Positions 7,830-16,290 of a stretch of 64,000 nt of DNA are shown piece after piece. The first letter of the stretch is position 1. The number at the start of each line of letters is the position of its first letter. Origin of the DNA: an uncultured Clostridia bacterium (lineage in GTDB: Bacteria; Bacillota; Clostridia; UBA1212; UBA1255); the NCBI GenBank assembly GCA_904420095.1, contig CAJFUB010000036.1, forward strand, positions 1-64,000, read 5' to 3'. Below the pieces are notes generated by a model, which saw only the letters and a program-made list of their open reading frames with translations, had not been told where the DNA came from and made no database searches. Position numbers and translations under genes: made by a program.

Positions 7830-9052
7830 TTCGGAAGCTGAAGCTCAAATTCGTTGTGCTTGCAATGACGGCTTTGTTTGCTTTGCTGACAATGATTGTT
7901 ACGGGAATGAATCTGATCAACTACGGCTCCGTCGTTGAGGAGGCGGATATGATTTTGTCTGTCCTTTCGCAGAACAAAGGCGCATTCCCCGATTTTGAGG
8001 GAGAGCAGGGCGGGCGTCTGCCTCATAACATGTCTCCGGAAACGCCCTATGAATCCAGATACTTTTCCGTATTTCTGAATGAGTCGGGCGAAATCATCAG
8101 CACGGATATCAGCAAGATCGCCTCGGTAAATTATGATTCCGCAGTAGAATATGCCCAAACCGTATTAAACAGAAATGAAACGCAGGGCTTTATCGGAGAG
8201 TACCGTTATATTTTCTGCTCGGAGCAAAATGGCTCCCGCATGATTTTTCTTGACTGCGGGCGAAGATTGGATTTCTTTTACAATTTCCTGTATACGAGCG
8301 CCGGAATGGCACTTGCCGGGCTGATCGTAGTATTTTTTGTGATCTTCATTCTGTCCGGGAAAATCATCAAGCCTATCGCCGAAAGCTACGAAAAACAAAA
8401 GCGGTTTATCGCCGACGCGGGGCATGAGATCAAAACCCCGCTTACGATCATCAATGCCAATGCCGACATTCTGGAAATGGAGATTGGGGAAAACGAAAGC
8501 CTGGCAGATATCCAGCAGCAGACAAAGAGGCTGAAAGCTCTGACCAATGATCTTGTGCTGCTGGCCCGAATGGAAGAGTCCGAGGAAACGATGCAGAAAA
8601 TCGAATTCCCGATTTCCGAGGTCGTTGCCGAAACGGCGCATCCTTTTCGTACGCTGGCATTGCAGCAGGGGAAAGAGTTTGTCTGCAGCATCCAGCCGAT
8701 GCTGACGCTGAAAGGAAATGATAAAGCCATCCAGCAGCTTGTTTCCATTTTCATGGATAACGCTTTGAAATATTCTCCGCCGGGCGGAACGATTACGCTG
8801 AACCTGGTAAAACAAAACCGCTCCTTATATCTGTCTGTTTTCAATACTGCCGAGACTGAGATCAGACAGGAGCAGCTCAGTCACGTTTTCGACCGTTTCT
8901 ATCGTACCGACGCTTCCAGAAACTCTGAAACCGGAGGACACGGCATCGGACTTTCCGTAGCGAAGGCCATCGTAACGGCGCACGGCGGCAGGATCCATGC
9001 ATCGTCACAGGACGGCCGTTCCTTCCGTGTCACGGCCGTTTTCCCCCTGTAA
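7826..9052 (+). CDS. sensor histidine kinase
   Basis: 408 residues. Helix 1 (about 9-31), an extracytoplasmic sensor of about 120 residues, helix 2 (about 155-178), then a dimerisation domain with phospho-acceptor H200 in GHEIKTPL. The ATPase core has the N box MDNALKYSP and G box GHGIGLSVAKA. It is the partner of the upstream response regulator, overlapping it by four bases. The sensor region has no family I can name. The signal is unknown; the presumed targets (surface lipoprotein, exporter, alarmone synthetase, cyclophilin fusion) suggest envelope stress. Confidence 0.93.
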   Translation: MIRKLKLKFVVLAMTALFALLTMIVTGMNLINYGSVVEEADMILSVLSQNKGAFPDFEGEQGGRLPHNMSPETPYESRYFSVFLNESGEIISTDISKIASVNYDSAVEYAQTVLNRNETQGFIGEYRYIFCSEQNGSRMIFLDCGRRLDFFYNFLYTSAGMALAGLIVVFFVIFILSGKIIKPIAESYEKQKRFIADAGHEIKTPLTIINANADILEMEIGENESLADIQQQTKRLKALTNDLVLLARMEESEETMQKIEFPISEVVAETAHPFRTLALQQGKEFVCSIQPMLTLKGNDKAIQQLVSIFMDNALKYSPPGGTITLNLVKQNRSLYLSVFNTAETEIRQEQLSHVFDRFYRTDASRNSETGGHGIGLSVAKAIVTAHGGRIHASSQDGRSFRVTAVFPL

Positions 9053-9064
9053 GAAACGGGAATG

Positions 9065-9095
9065 CTTTTCCGGTCAAAAGCCGGATGATTTTTTG
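9065..9095 (+). terminator. Rho-independent terminator after the kinase gene
   Basis: Stem TCCGG (9069-9073) with CCGGA (9081-9085), loop TCAAAAG, then a T run at 9089-9094. It lies directly upstream of promoter C. Confidence 0.6.
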
Positions 9096-9098
9096 TAT

Positions 9099-9131
9099 TT
9101 TTAACTCCGCTTAAGTCTGCTAAGGTAAAAT
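9099..9131 (+). promoter_or_regulatory. regulated promoter C (shared element), alarmone synthetase gene
   Basis: TTTTAA (9099), CTTAAG (9110-9115), ten bases, TAAAAT (9126-9131): the same layout as the other three sites. It ends 31 bases before the start codon of the alarmone synthetase gene. Confidence 0.65.
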
Positions 9132-9162
9132 ACCGAAACTTACAAGCGGAGGTGTGTAATGC

Positions 9163-9762
9163 TTGACACAGGAAGAATTCTATGGTCCCGCCTATGAGAC
9201 CATGAAAAAGGCAGAAGGACAGCTGCTGGATTTGATTGCTTTGTATTCCGCTGCCAAGCGGGAAAGGGAAGGCGTCAAGCCGGTGGTCTACTGCTGCTCG
9301 CGGATCAAGACGCCGGACAGCATGCTGCGGAAACTGGAAAAGCGGGGCTTGGCGCAAACCGCTGATGCGGCGTTGCAGGAGGTATTTGATGCGGTTGGAG
9401 TGCGCGCGGTCTGCGCCTTCGCCGAAGACGTGTACCGTCTTGTGCGGTGGCTGCAGCAGCAGCCCGTTCTCTGCATTATGAAAGAGAAGGATTATTACGC
9501 ATATCCAAAACCAAACGGATATCGCAGCTACCATATTCTGCTGAAAATCGCAGACGGAGCGGGAAAAGGCTGCCGCGCCGAAATTCAGGTGCGCACGATT
9601 GCCAATGATTTTTGGGCCACGCTGGAGCACCAGATCAAATATAAAAAGGACATGCCGAACGAGAAGCTGATCCGAAGCGAGCTGAAACGCTGCGCCGATG
9701 AAATCGCATCGGTAGATCTGTCTATGCAGACGATCCGTGATATCATAAGAGAAAACGCATAG
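9163..9762 (+). CDS. small alarmone synthetase (RelQ-like GTP pyrophosphokinase)
   Basis: 199 residues; a stand-alone RelA/SpoT synthetase domain without hydrolase, TGS or ACT domains. It transfers pyrophosphate from ATP to GDP or GTP to make (p)ppGpp in the cytoplasm. Family blocks seen are SRIKTPDS, KDYYAYPKPNGYRSYH and AEIQVRTIANDFWATLEHQIKYK. The start is TTG at 9163, ten bases after GGAGGTG. Promoter C precedes it, so its expression is probably tied to the two-component system, as SAS genes elsewhere are tied to wall stress. Short inverted arms at 9764-9800 may terminate it. Confidence 0.9.
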   Translation: MTQEEFYGPAYETMKKAEGQLLDLIALYSAAKREREGVKPVVYCCSRIKTPDSMLRKLEKRGLAQTADAALQEVFDAVGVRAVCAFAEDVYRLVRWLQQQPVLCIMKEKDYYAYPKPNGYRSYHILLKIADGAGKGCRAEIQVRTIANDFWATLEHQIKYKKDMPNEKLIRSELKRCADEIASVDLSMQTIRDIIRENA

Positions 9763-9877
9763 GGCAGAAGCAGAGAAAAACGATTTTTTTCTGTCCTAAG
9801 AGAAAAATGCCGAATGCTTGGCGCGCTCTCAAAATAAATTTTTGCCGCTGCATTTTACGGAACATGCAAATTCTTGG

Positions 9878-9905
9878 TTTACATAAATGATATAAATGTT
9901 ATAAT
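9878..9905 (+). promoter_or_regulatory. sigma-A type promoter of the GH127 gene
   Basis: TTTACA (9878-9883), 16-base spacer, TATAAT (9900-9905). It lacks the CTTAAG element of its neighbours, so this gene looks outside their regulon. Confidence 0.55.
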
Positions 9906-9961
9906 AACGCTAACATTAAAGGTCGTTCGTATCAGCAGCTTTGCTGCAGGAGGGTGCCGCT

Positions 9962-11752
9962 TTGAAAAACCTATACTTTGCCTGTACAGAAATAAAAGAC
10001 GGATTTTGGAAATTTTATTCGGAGCTTGTAAGAAACGTAACCGTACACAGCGTATATGAACGCTTTTGCGAGACGGGACGTTTTGATGCGTTTCGCTGCG
10101 ACTGGCGGGAAGGACAGCCGAACAAGCCCCATATATTCTGGGACTCTGATGTGGCCAAATGGATCGAGGGAGCCGCCTGCCTGATTGAAAAAAAGAGAGA
10201 CGCAGGGCTGGAAGAAATCATTGATCATACGGCCGGGCTGATTGAAAAGAATCAGCGTGAAGACGGATATTTCAACTCCTATTTCCTGACGGTAGAGCCT
10301 TCCGCGATTTTCTCCCGCCGCTCCGACCATGAGCTTTACTGTACCGGACATCTTATCGAAGCCGCAATTGCTTACCATATTGCTACGGGCAAAGACCGGC
10401 TGCTGAACTGCATGCTCAAAAATGTCGACTATATCTACCGGATTTTTGTAGAAGAGCAAAGCGCCGGATTCGTCACTCCGGGACATGAAGAGATCGAATT
10501 AGCGCTTTTAAAGCTTTATGAGCATACAAAAGATCAAAAGCATCTTGCGCTCGCGCGCTTTTTTATTAACAGCCGCGGCAATAACGAAAAAGAAAAAAAC
10601 TGCAGAAGCGTTTACGCGCAGGACGATATTCCGGTCAGAGAAATTCGCGAGGCCGGAGGACACGCCGTGAGGGCGGGCTATCTCTACGCCGCTATGGCAA
10701 TGCTGGCGGGAATCGACGGCGACGCCGAGCTGAAGGCTGCCTGCAGCCGGGTGTTTTCCGATATCGTTAACAGTAAAATGAGCATAACCGGCGGCGTCGG
10801 CTCCGAACATACGGGTGAAGCCTTTTCCTATCAATACGATCTGCCCAATACAAGCGTTTACAATGAAACATGCGCCGCGATCTCGCTTGCCCTGTTTGCC
10901 GGTGAAATGCAGCGGCTGGAGGCAAACGCTCTTTACGGCGACACGATCGAGCGCGTCTATTACAACGGCTTTCTTTCAGGGCTTTCTTTAAGCGGCGATA
11001 AATTTTTCTATACGAACCCTCTGGAAATCGACCAGAAGAAATATAACCGCAAAGGGGAATATCAGCCGCCGTCCGAGCGCGTCAAAGTATTTCAATGCTC
11101 CTGCTGCCCGCCCAATGTCGTACGCATGCTGGCCTCGCTCCCCAGATATATGTATACAATAGAGGAAGATACGGTTTATTGCAGCCAGTTTGCCTCTGCC
11201 GAAACCAAGCTCACGATAGGCGGCAGGGAAGCCAGACTGATTCAGAAAACAAATTACCCCACGGACGGGAAAATAGAATTTCAATATTACGGCGAGCCGA
11301 TGACGCTGTATGTAAGAATCCCGGGCTGGTGTACAGAGTATAAGGGGGAAACCGAAAACGGATTTGTCAGATTCCGTCTGACGAATGGGGAAAGCGCTGC
11401 GGTAGACCTGCCAATGAAGCTCCATTTTATCGAAGCAAACCCCAATGCGCAGGATAACTCCGGCCGGTTCGCTGTGATGAGAGGCCCGCTGGTATATTGC
11501 ATGGAGGGCATCGATAACGGTGAAAATTTAAGAGACATCACGCTGCTGGAATCCGGACGCATTGAAATAAGAGAGGAAGAGGGGCTCCCTGCGCCCGCGA
11601 TCTATATCGATGCGGAACGCCGAGAAAAAACGGCGGAGCTTTATCGGCTTAAAAGCAACAGCCGGATAAAATTCACCGCAAGGCTTATTCCGTACTTCAG
11701 CATCTGCAATCGAGGCGCTACAGATCTGCTCGTCTGGACCATGGTAAAATGA
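9962..11752 (+). CDS. glycoside hydrolase family 127 (beta-L-arabinofuranosidase type)
   Basis: 596 residues from the TTG at 9962, behind CAGGAGGG; an upstream TTG (9941) has no site. There is no signal peptide, so it is cytoplasmic. GH127 enzymes release beta-L-arabinofuranose using a zinc-bound cysteine nucleophile. The key residues are visible: E302 and C304 in YNETCAA, and C381/C382 in CSCCPPN, with the same 77-residue gap as between C340 and C417 of HypBA1. Other blocks are the (alpha/alpha)6 barrel motifs GHLIEAAIAY and GHAVRAGYLY. No transporter or second glycosidase adjoins it. Related GH146 enzymes share this fold, so exact specificity is open. Confidence 0.88.
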   Translation: MKNLYFACTEIKDGFWKFYSELVRNVTVHSVYERFCETGRFDAFRCDWREGQPNKPHIFWDSDVAKWIEGAACLIEKKRDAGLEEIIDHTAGLIEKNQREDGYFNSYFLTVEPSAIFSRRSDHELYCTGHLIEAAIAYHIATGKDRLLNCMLKNVDYIYRIFVEEQSAGFVTPGHEEIELALLKLYEHTKDQKHLALARFFINSRGNNEKEKNCRSVYAQDDIPVREIREAGGHAVRAGYLYAAMAMLAGIDGDAELKAACSRVFSDIVNSKMSITGGVGSEHTGEAFSYQYDLPNTSVYNETCAAISLALFAGEMQRLEANALYGDTIERVYYNGFLSGLSLSGDKFFYTNPLEIDQKKYNRKGEYQPPSERVKVFQCSCCPPNVVRMLASLPRYMYTIEEDTVYCSQFASAETKLTIGGREARLIQKTNYPTDGKIEFQYYGEPMTLYVRIPGWCTEYKGETENGFVRFRLTNGESAAVDLPMKLHFIEANPNAQDNSGRFAVMRGPLVYCMEGIDNGENLRDITLLESGRIEIREEEGLPAPAIYIDAERREKTAELYRLKSNSRIKFTARLIPYFSICNRGATDLLVWTMVK

Positions 11753-11813
11753 TTTAATAATTTACATCGCAGCATTTTCCGGGCGCCGTATGCCGCGTGC
11801 CGGCCTGCAGCAT

Positions 11814-11846
11814 TTTTTACTCCGCTTAAGGTTCGGAGCTTAAAAT
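11814..11846 (+). promoter_or_regulatory. regulated promoter D (shared element), sigma/cyclophilin gene
   Basis: TTTTTA (11814-11819), CTCCG, CTTAAG (11825-11830), ten bases, TAAAAT (11841-11846). It is the fourth copy of the element, about 80 bases before the start of the sigma-like/cyclophilin fusion gene. Confidence 0.65.
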
Positions 11847-11924
11847 AGAAAAAAGATTCTGATGGCGCGGCCGCCGTCAGAAATAAAATTTTTTCGAAAA
11901 ATGCGAGAAAGGCGGAGGAACACA

Positions 11925-13256
11925 ATGGCGACAATCATTCAGCAGGCGGTAAAAGGAAAACGGAAAGCGATGATGCAGCTGTACGAGGCAAATAAGCAGA
12001 AGGTATATTATATTTCTCTTCTTCTGCTTGGCAACGAGGCGGAGGCTGCAGAGGCGGCGTCCTTTGCGTTTAAAAACGTATGGGGCGGCATAACGGCTCA
12101 CGCAATTGCAAGCGAGAGGGAATTTACCCATTTGGTGATCCGCAGGGTGGCGGACTACTGCAAGAAGAAAATCTGCAAACAAAATCCAAAGGCCTTCCGC
12201 GTTCCGCCAAACCGCAATTTTCTGCTCGGGGGCGACATCGCCTCCGTTTCGGAAGGCACCGACGTTTCTTCCGCGCTTCCTGCGGCGCTTCCCGCGCTCC
12301 AGCGGTTTATTCTGGTTCTTCACAGCGTGGGCGGATATTTGCCGGAGCAGCTTGCCAGCCTATTTAAATTTGACTTGAAAACGATCGGGTTGGCGCTGGA
12401 TGCCGAGCCGGCCTGCGTGGAAAGAGCTCTTCGCGGCTGCGGTGAGAATCAATGGACTTATCAAGCGTGCGTCGAGGCGATCCGAAACGGAGAAAACCGC
12501 GTAAAAATTCCGGCTTCCGTTGAGGAACAAGCGGCTTCTGCCATCGACAAAATTGCAGCGCCGATCGAAAAAAAGAGAAAGAAACGGTTTGCCATGATCG
12601 GCGCCTGTACTGTCGTATGCGTGCTGCTCGTCGGGATTGCCGTTCTTGCAGCGCGAAACAGTGGGAGTTCGACAACGGGCGGTGAAACAGATGTCGTTAC
12701 GAACAACGACACGATGACCTCTGTGATTTCTTCTCCCGTTATTGATCTTGACGAGACGCTGACCTATTACGCCGACATTGAAATCGCAGAATACGGAACG
12801 ATCACGGTTCAGCTCGATCAAGAGGCCGCGCCCGTAACAACGGCCAATTTTGTGAATCTTGCTCAGAACGGATTTTACGACGGACTGACCTTTCATCGCA
12901 TTATAGAGGGCTTCATGATGCAGGGCGGCGATCCCAACGGAGACGGCAGCGGCGGCTCGGAGGATTGTATCGTAGGCGAGTTTTCCGAAAACGGATATGA
13001 GAACAGCCTGTCCCATACAAGGGGGGCGATTTCTATGGCTCGCGCTGATGACTACGACAGCGCAAGCTCTCAGTTTTTCATTGTTCAGGAGGACAGCACG
13101 TATCTTGACGGGCAGTATGCCGTATTCGGGTATGTGACCGAAGGGCTGGAGGTTGTTGATGCAGTGTGCGAAGCGGCGGAGCCTACCGACAATAACGGCA
13201 CGATCGAAGCTGAGGCGCAGCCGGTTATTACCTCAATTACAATCAGAACGGAGTAA
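11925..13256 (+). CDS. membrane-anchored ECF sigma-like / cyclophilin fusion
   Basis: 443 residues from the ATG at 11925 (GGCGGAGGA upstream). Residues about 3-165 resemble ECF sigma factor regions 2 and 4 (MMQLYEANKQKVYYISLLLL; later LPALQRFILVLHSVGGY and LPEQLASLF), though the match is loose. A basic stretch EKKRKKR and one helix (about 222-244) follow, then a Ser/Thr-rich linker and a cyclophilin-type peptidyl-prolyl isomerase domain (about 282-443) with FHRIIEGFMMQGGDP, GAISMAR and SSQFFI. The isomerase would fold secreted proteins outside the membrane while the sigma-like part stays inside. Promoter D places it in the two-component regulon. Whether the sigma-like part binds RNA polymerase is unknown. 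Confidence 0.8.
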   Translation: MATIIQQAVKGKRKAMMQLYEANKQKVYYISLLLLGNEAEAAEAASFAFKNVWGGITAHAIASEREFTHLVIRRVADYCKKKICKQNPKAFRVPPNRNFLLGGDIASVSEGTDVSSALPAALPALQRFILVLHSVGGYLPEQLASLFKFDLKTIGLALDAEPACVERALRGCGENQWTYQACVEAIRNGENRVKIPASVEEQAASAIDKIAAPIEKKRKKRFAMIGACTVVCVLLVGIAVLAARNSGSSTTGGETDVVTNNDTMTSVISSPVIDLDETLTYYADIEIAEYGTITVQLDQEAAPVTTANFVNLAQNGFYDGLTFHRIIEGFMMQGGDPNGDGSGGSEDCIVGEFSENGYENSLSHTRGAISMARADDYDSASSQFFIVQEDSTYLDGQYAVFGYVTEGLEVVDAVCEAAEPTDNNGTIEAEAQPVITSITIRTE

Positions 13257-13301
13257 TCGGTTTGTATAAATTACAAAACGCGGCGCGGCGGCCCGATCAT
13301 C

Positions 13302-13329
13302 TTGACAGGAACGTGTTTATTCGTATAAT
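13302..13329 (+). promoter_or_regulatory. promoter of csoR
   Basis: TTGACA (13302-13307), 16-base spacer, TATAAT (13324-13329). The -10 box lies inside a small palindrome CGTAT-AATAA-ATACG (13322-13336), a possible autoregulatory operator. Confidence 0.65.
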
Positions 13330-13361
13330 AAATACGCATCTGACGCTACGGAGGAAACGAT

Positions 13362-13637
13362 ATGAAGCAATGTATGGATTCGGATAATCTTCACCGCAGA
13401 TTAAAAAAGATCATCGGGCAGGTTCAGGCGATCGACAGAATGGTCGACGAAGACGTGCCGTGCGAGGATATTCTTTCCCAGATCAATGCGGCAAAATCTG
13501 CTTTGAACAAGGTTGGTCAGGTTGTGCTGGAAGGACATATCAAACATTGCGTCAGGGACGGCCTTGCGCACGGAGACGCAGATAAAACCATCGAAAACTT
13601 CACCAAAGCAGTAGAGCGTTTTGCCAACATGCAGTAA
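13362..13637 (+). CDS. csoR: CsoR-family metal-sensing repressor
   Basis: 91 residues, an all-helical DUF156 protein without a helix-turn-helix. The Cu(I) ligands of CsoR are present as Cys in DVPCEDIL (about residue 34) and His and Cys in GHIKHC (HxxxC, about 59-63), so copper sensing is likely. Such repressors form tetramers on DNA and release it on metal binding. It is followed by a terminator and then the P-type ATPase gene, whose promoter contains a fitting palindrome. RcnR/FrmR-type ligand sets are less well matched. Confidence 0.88.
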   Translation: MKQCMDSDNLHRRLKKIIGQVQAIDRMVDEDVPCEDILSQINAAKSALNKVGQVVLEGHIKHCVRDGLAHGDADKTIENFTKAVERFANMQ

Positions 13638-13652
13638 ATCCGCATAATTTAC

Positions 13653-13687
13653 AAAATACAGCCGGACACGGCTGTATTTTATTTTTC
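13653..13687 (+). terminator. terminator after csoR
   Basis: Perfect 12-base arms AAAATACAGCCG and CGGCTGTATTTT around loop GACA, followed by ATTTTTC. It separates csoR from the ATPase transcript. Confidence 0.85.
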
Positions 13688-13691
13688 TTTC

Positions 13692-13720
13692 TTGACAACC
13701 TATACCCGTATATGTATAAT
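13692..13720 (+). promoter_or_regulatory. ATPase promoter with probable CsoR operator
   Basis: TTGACA (13692-13697), 17-base spacer, TATAAT (13715-13720). The spacer holds palindrome TATAC-CC-GTATA (13701-13712), placed so a bound repressor would block RNA polymerase. CsoR operators are typically C-rich palindromes in this position. Confidence 0.7.
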
Positions 13721-13759
13721 CTGCCCGTAAAGATTGTCAGCATGGAAAGAGGGCGTGAG

Positions 13760-15649
13760 ATGAAACACTTTATGAAAAAAATCGAATGGCTGCTGAACCT
13801 TGGCGGGATCAAAAAGGACGTCGTCCTGCTTGCTGTTTCCGGCATTGCTCTGCTGTTTAGCATCTTTCCTTTACGGCCGATTCCTTTTGACGCGGCCTGG
13901 ATCGCGATTGTTTTCTGCGGGCTTCCGATTATTCTGGAAGCGGTCGTCGGATTGGTTACGCAATTTGACATCAAAGCCGACGTGCTCGTTTCCCTGGCGC
14001 TGATCGCATCTGTCTGCATCGGCGAAATTTTCGCAGCGGGCGAGGTCGCGTTTATTATGCAGCTTGGCGGTTTGCTGGAAGAGCTGACCGTCGCAAGAGC
14101 GCGCGCGGGCATCGAAAAGCTGGTACATCTGACGCCGCAGACTGCAAGAATCATTACGGACGGCGCGGAAAAAATCATTCCGGCCGAGCAAGTAAAGGTC
14201 GGGGACGTGCTCCGCGTTTTGCCGGGGGAAACGGTTCCCGTCGACGGAACGATTATCAGCGGACAAACATCGGTCAATCAGGCCGTTATGACAGGCGAAT
14301 CACTGCCGGTTGATAAAACCGTCGGAGAGGAAGTCTCCAGCGGCACGGTAAATCAGTTTGGAGCATTTGAAATGAAAGCGGCTAAAGTCGGTGAGGACAG
14401 CTCGATCCAGCGGATGATCCGGCTTGTACAATCCGCAGACGCAGGGAAAGCCAAAATCGTCGGCCTTGCGGACCGCTGGGCAACCTGGATCGTAGGGATC
14501 GCACTGACCGCGGCCGCGCTCACCTGGCTGATTTCCGGAAATATAATCCGCGCAGTGACGATTCTCGTTGTGTTCTGCCCCTGCTCTTTGGTGCTTGCAA
14601 CGCCGACGGCGATTATGGCGGCGATCGGGAATGCAACAAAACACGGGTTCCTGGTGCGCGAGGGCGACGCGCTGGAGCGCCTTGCAAAAATTTCTGTCAT
14701 TACCTTTGACAAAACGGGGACGCTCACGCACGGTACGCCGCAGGTAACGCAGATCAAAAGTCTTTCTGATGATACGGAAACGCATTTGTATGCCCTTACG
14801 GCTGCCGCGGAGCAGTACTCTGAGCATCCGCTAGGGAAAGCCATCGTCCGCTGCTATCGGCAGAGCGCCGATGCCGCGCCGCTCCTCAATGCATCTGATT
14901 TTAAAATGCTGCCGGGACAGGGCGTTTTGGCGTTCGTGCAAGGCAGAGAAATCCTTGCCGGAAATGAAAAAATGCTTGCGGAAAACGGCATTGCTCATAC
15001 CGCCGAAAGAGAAGAGGAAGCGCTCCTTGCAAAAGGGAGCACGATCGTTTATATAGCCGCAGACCGCAGACTTGCCGGCTATATTGCTTTGTCTGATACG
15101 GTACGGGAGGAAAGCGCCGATATGATAAAAGCGTTGTACCGGATCGGCGTAACGCCCGTTCTGCTGACGGGCGACAATGAAAATACCGCGGCTGCCATTT
15201 CAGAACAGCTTCAGATTCAGGAAGTACATGCGAACTGCCTGCCCGAGGACAAACTCGGTTATATCGATGCGTTTCAGGAAAAAGGCGTATCCGTCTGCAT
15301 GATCGGCGACGGGATAAACGACGCGCCTGCGCTTAAAAAGGCCAATGTGGGAATTGCCATGGGCGGCGTCGGCAGCGATATCGCCGTAGATGCTGCGGAT
15401 ATTGCTTTGGTGGATGACGAAGTCAAGGAGCTTCCTCATTTGGTGTCGCTATCCAGAAAAATGATGAAAACGATTCGGCTCAATCTGATTTTTTCCATGG
15501 CGCTGAATTTTGCCGCTATCGTGCTTGCAATAACGGGTGTTTTAAATCCCGTCATAGGCGCGCTTGTACATAACGCGGGCAGCGTTCTTGTCATTATCAA
15601 TTCTGCCTTTCTGCTGAAATGGAGAAAAAAGCGTCTCGTAATGCAATAA
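13760..15649 (+). CDS. heavy-metal P1B-type ATPase (efflux pump)
   Basis: 629 residues from the ATG at 13760 (AGAGGG upstream); earlier in-frame starts overlap the promoter. It pumps soft-metal cations out using ATP. Visible are the metal-binding CPC in the membrane helix (VFCPCSLVLATPTA), TGES, phosphorylation site DKTGTLTHG, the SEHPLG motif and hinge GDGINDAPAL. The N-terminal heavy-metal-associated domain usual for CopA and CadA is missing. The adjacent CsoR gene and operator argue for copper, whereas the compact build also occurs in zinc/cadmium pumps. Confidence 0.88.
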   Translation: MKHFMKKIEWLLNLGGIKKDVVLLAVSGIALLFSIFPLRPIPFDAAWIAIVFCGLPIILEAVVGLVTQFDIKADVLVSLALIASVCIGEIFAAGEVAFIMQLGGLLEELTVARARAGIEKLVHLTPQTARIITDGAEKIIPAEQVKVGDVLRVLPGETVPVDGTIISGQTSVNQAVMTGESLPVDKTVGEEVSSGTVNQFGAFEMKAAKVGEDSSIQRMIRLVQSADAGKAKIVGLADRWATWIVGIALTAAALTWLISGNIIRAVTILVVFCPCSLVLATPTAIMAAIGNATKHGFLVREGDALERLAKISVITFDKTGTLTHGTPQVTQIKSLSDDTETHLYALTAAAEQYSEHPLGKAIVRCYRQSADAAPLLNASDFKMLPGQGVLAFVQGREILAGNEKMLAENGIAHTAEREEEALLAKGSTIVYIAADRRLAGYIALSDTVREESADMIKALYRIGVTPVLLTGDNENTAAAISEQLQIQEVHANCLPEDKLGYIDAFQEKGVSVCMIGDGINDAPALKKANVGIAMGGVGSDIAVDAADIALVDDEVKELPHLVSLSRKMMKTIRLNLIFSMALNFAAIVLAITGVLNPVIGALVHNAGSVLVIINSAFLLKWRKKRLVMQ

Positions 15650-15705
15650 ATCCAAGATCTCGTTCGCTTTTTGCCAGGAGAACGGTTCGGCGGCTGCCGG
15701 GCCGT

Positions 15706-16041
15706 TTACGCGTGCGAGGCTTTGTATTCTTCTCCCCAATCCTGCATAGCATCCAGGATCGGCTTCAGACTTTTTCCAAGCTCCGTCAGAGAATATTCGA
15801 CCCTTGGCGGTACCTCCGCATAGACCTTGCGTGCGATCAGCCCGCTTTCTTCCATTGCCCGGAGCTGCGCGGTCAATACCTTCTGCGATACGCTGCCGAT
15901 TGACTTTTTCAGCTCGCCGAAGCGCTTCGTTCCGGGCATCAGATCCCGAAGAATCAGTACCTTCCATTTATCGCCGATCAGCATCAGCGTCGTTTCCACA
16001 GGACAGGCCGGTAAAAAAGCTTCGTTTTTCTGTTCTTGCAT
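15706..16041 (-). CDS. HxlR-family transcriptional regulator
   Basis: 111 residues from the ATG at 16041, with GGAGG eight bases upstream; a longer frame to 16128 has no site. Winged helix of the HxlR/DUF24 type: CPVETTLMLIGDKWKVLILRD, then GTKRFGELKKSIGSVS. The cysteine at the start of helix 1 (ACPVE) is the redox sensor in relatives such as HypR and YodB. It is divergent from the MBL-like/macrodomain/sirtuin operon across a 249-base gap rich in inverted repeats, so it probably controls that operon in response to oxidants or electrophiles. Confidence 0.9.
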   Translation of the reverse strand: MQEQKNEAFLPACPVETTLMLIGDKWKVLILRDLMPGTKRFGELKKSIGSVSQKVLTAQLRAMEESGLIARKVYAEVPPRVEYSLTELGKSLKPILDAMQDWGEEYKASHA

Positions 16042-16150
16042 ATCGAAAACCTCCGTCTCGCGATATTCCGGAAATGGAACGTAAAAATGATAGCACAGAT
16101 ATTTTTTCGCTGTCAATGCATTTCGCATTTGCTGAAAAATCTTTTTATTT

Positions 16151-16224
16151 CACTATAGTTTCTTTTTGGTAACTATAGCACAAAATTGTGCTTACTTTAC
16201 GTATGAAACTTACGCTTGTATAAT
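16151..16224 (+). promoter_or_regulatory. promoter and candidate HxlR operators
   Basis: TTTACG (16196-16201), 17-base spacer, TATAAT (16219-16224) faces the MBL-like gene. Just upstream are two CTATAG-containing sites (16151-16158 and 16171-16178) and palindrome AGCACAA-AA-TTGTGCT (16177-16192), plausible sites for the divergent HxlR regulator. Confidence 0.55.
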
Positions 16225-16290
16225 AGAAACAAGAGCTGCGGAGAACGGCCGTTCCGAGGCTCCCGGGAATAAAATCTGGAGGGATAAATT

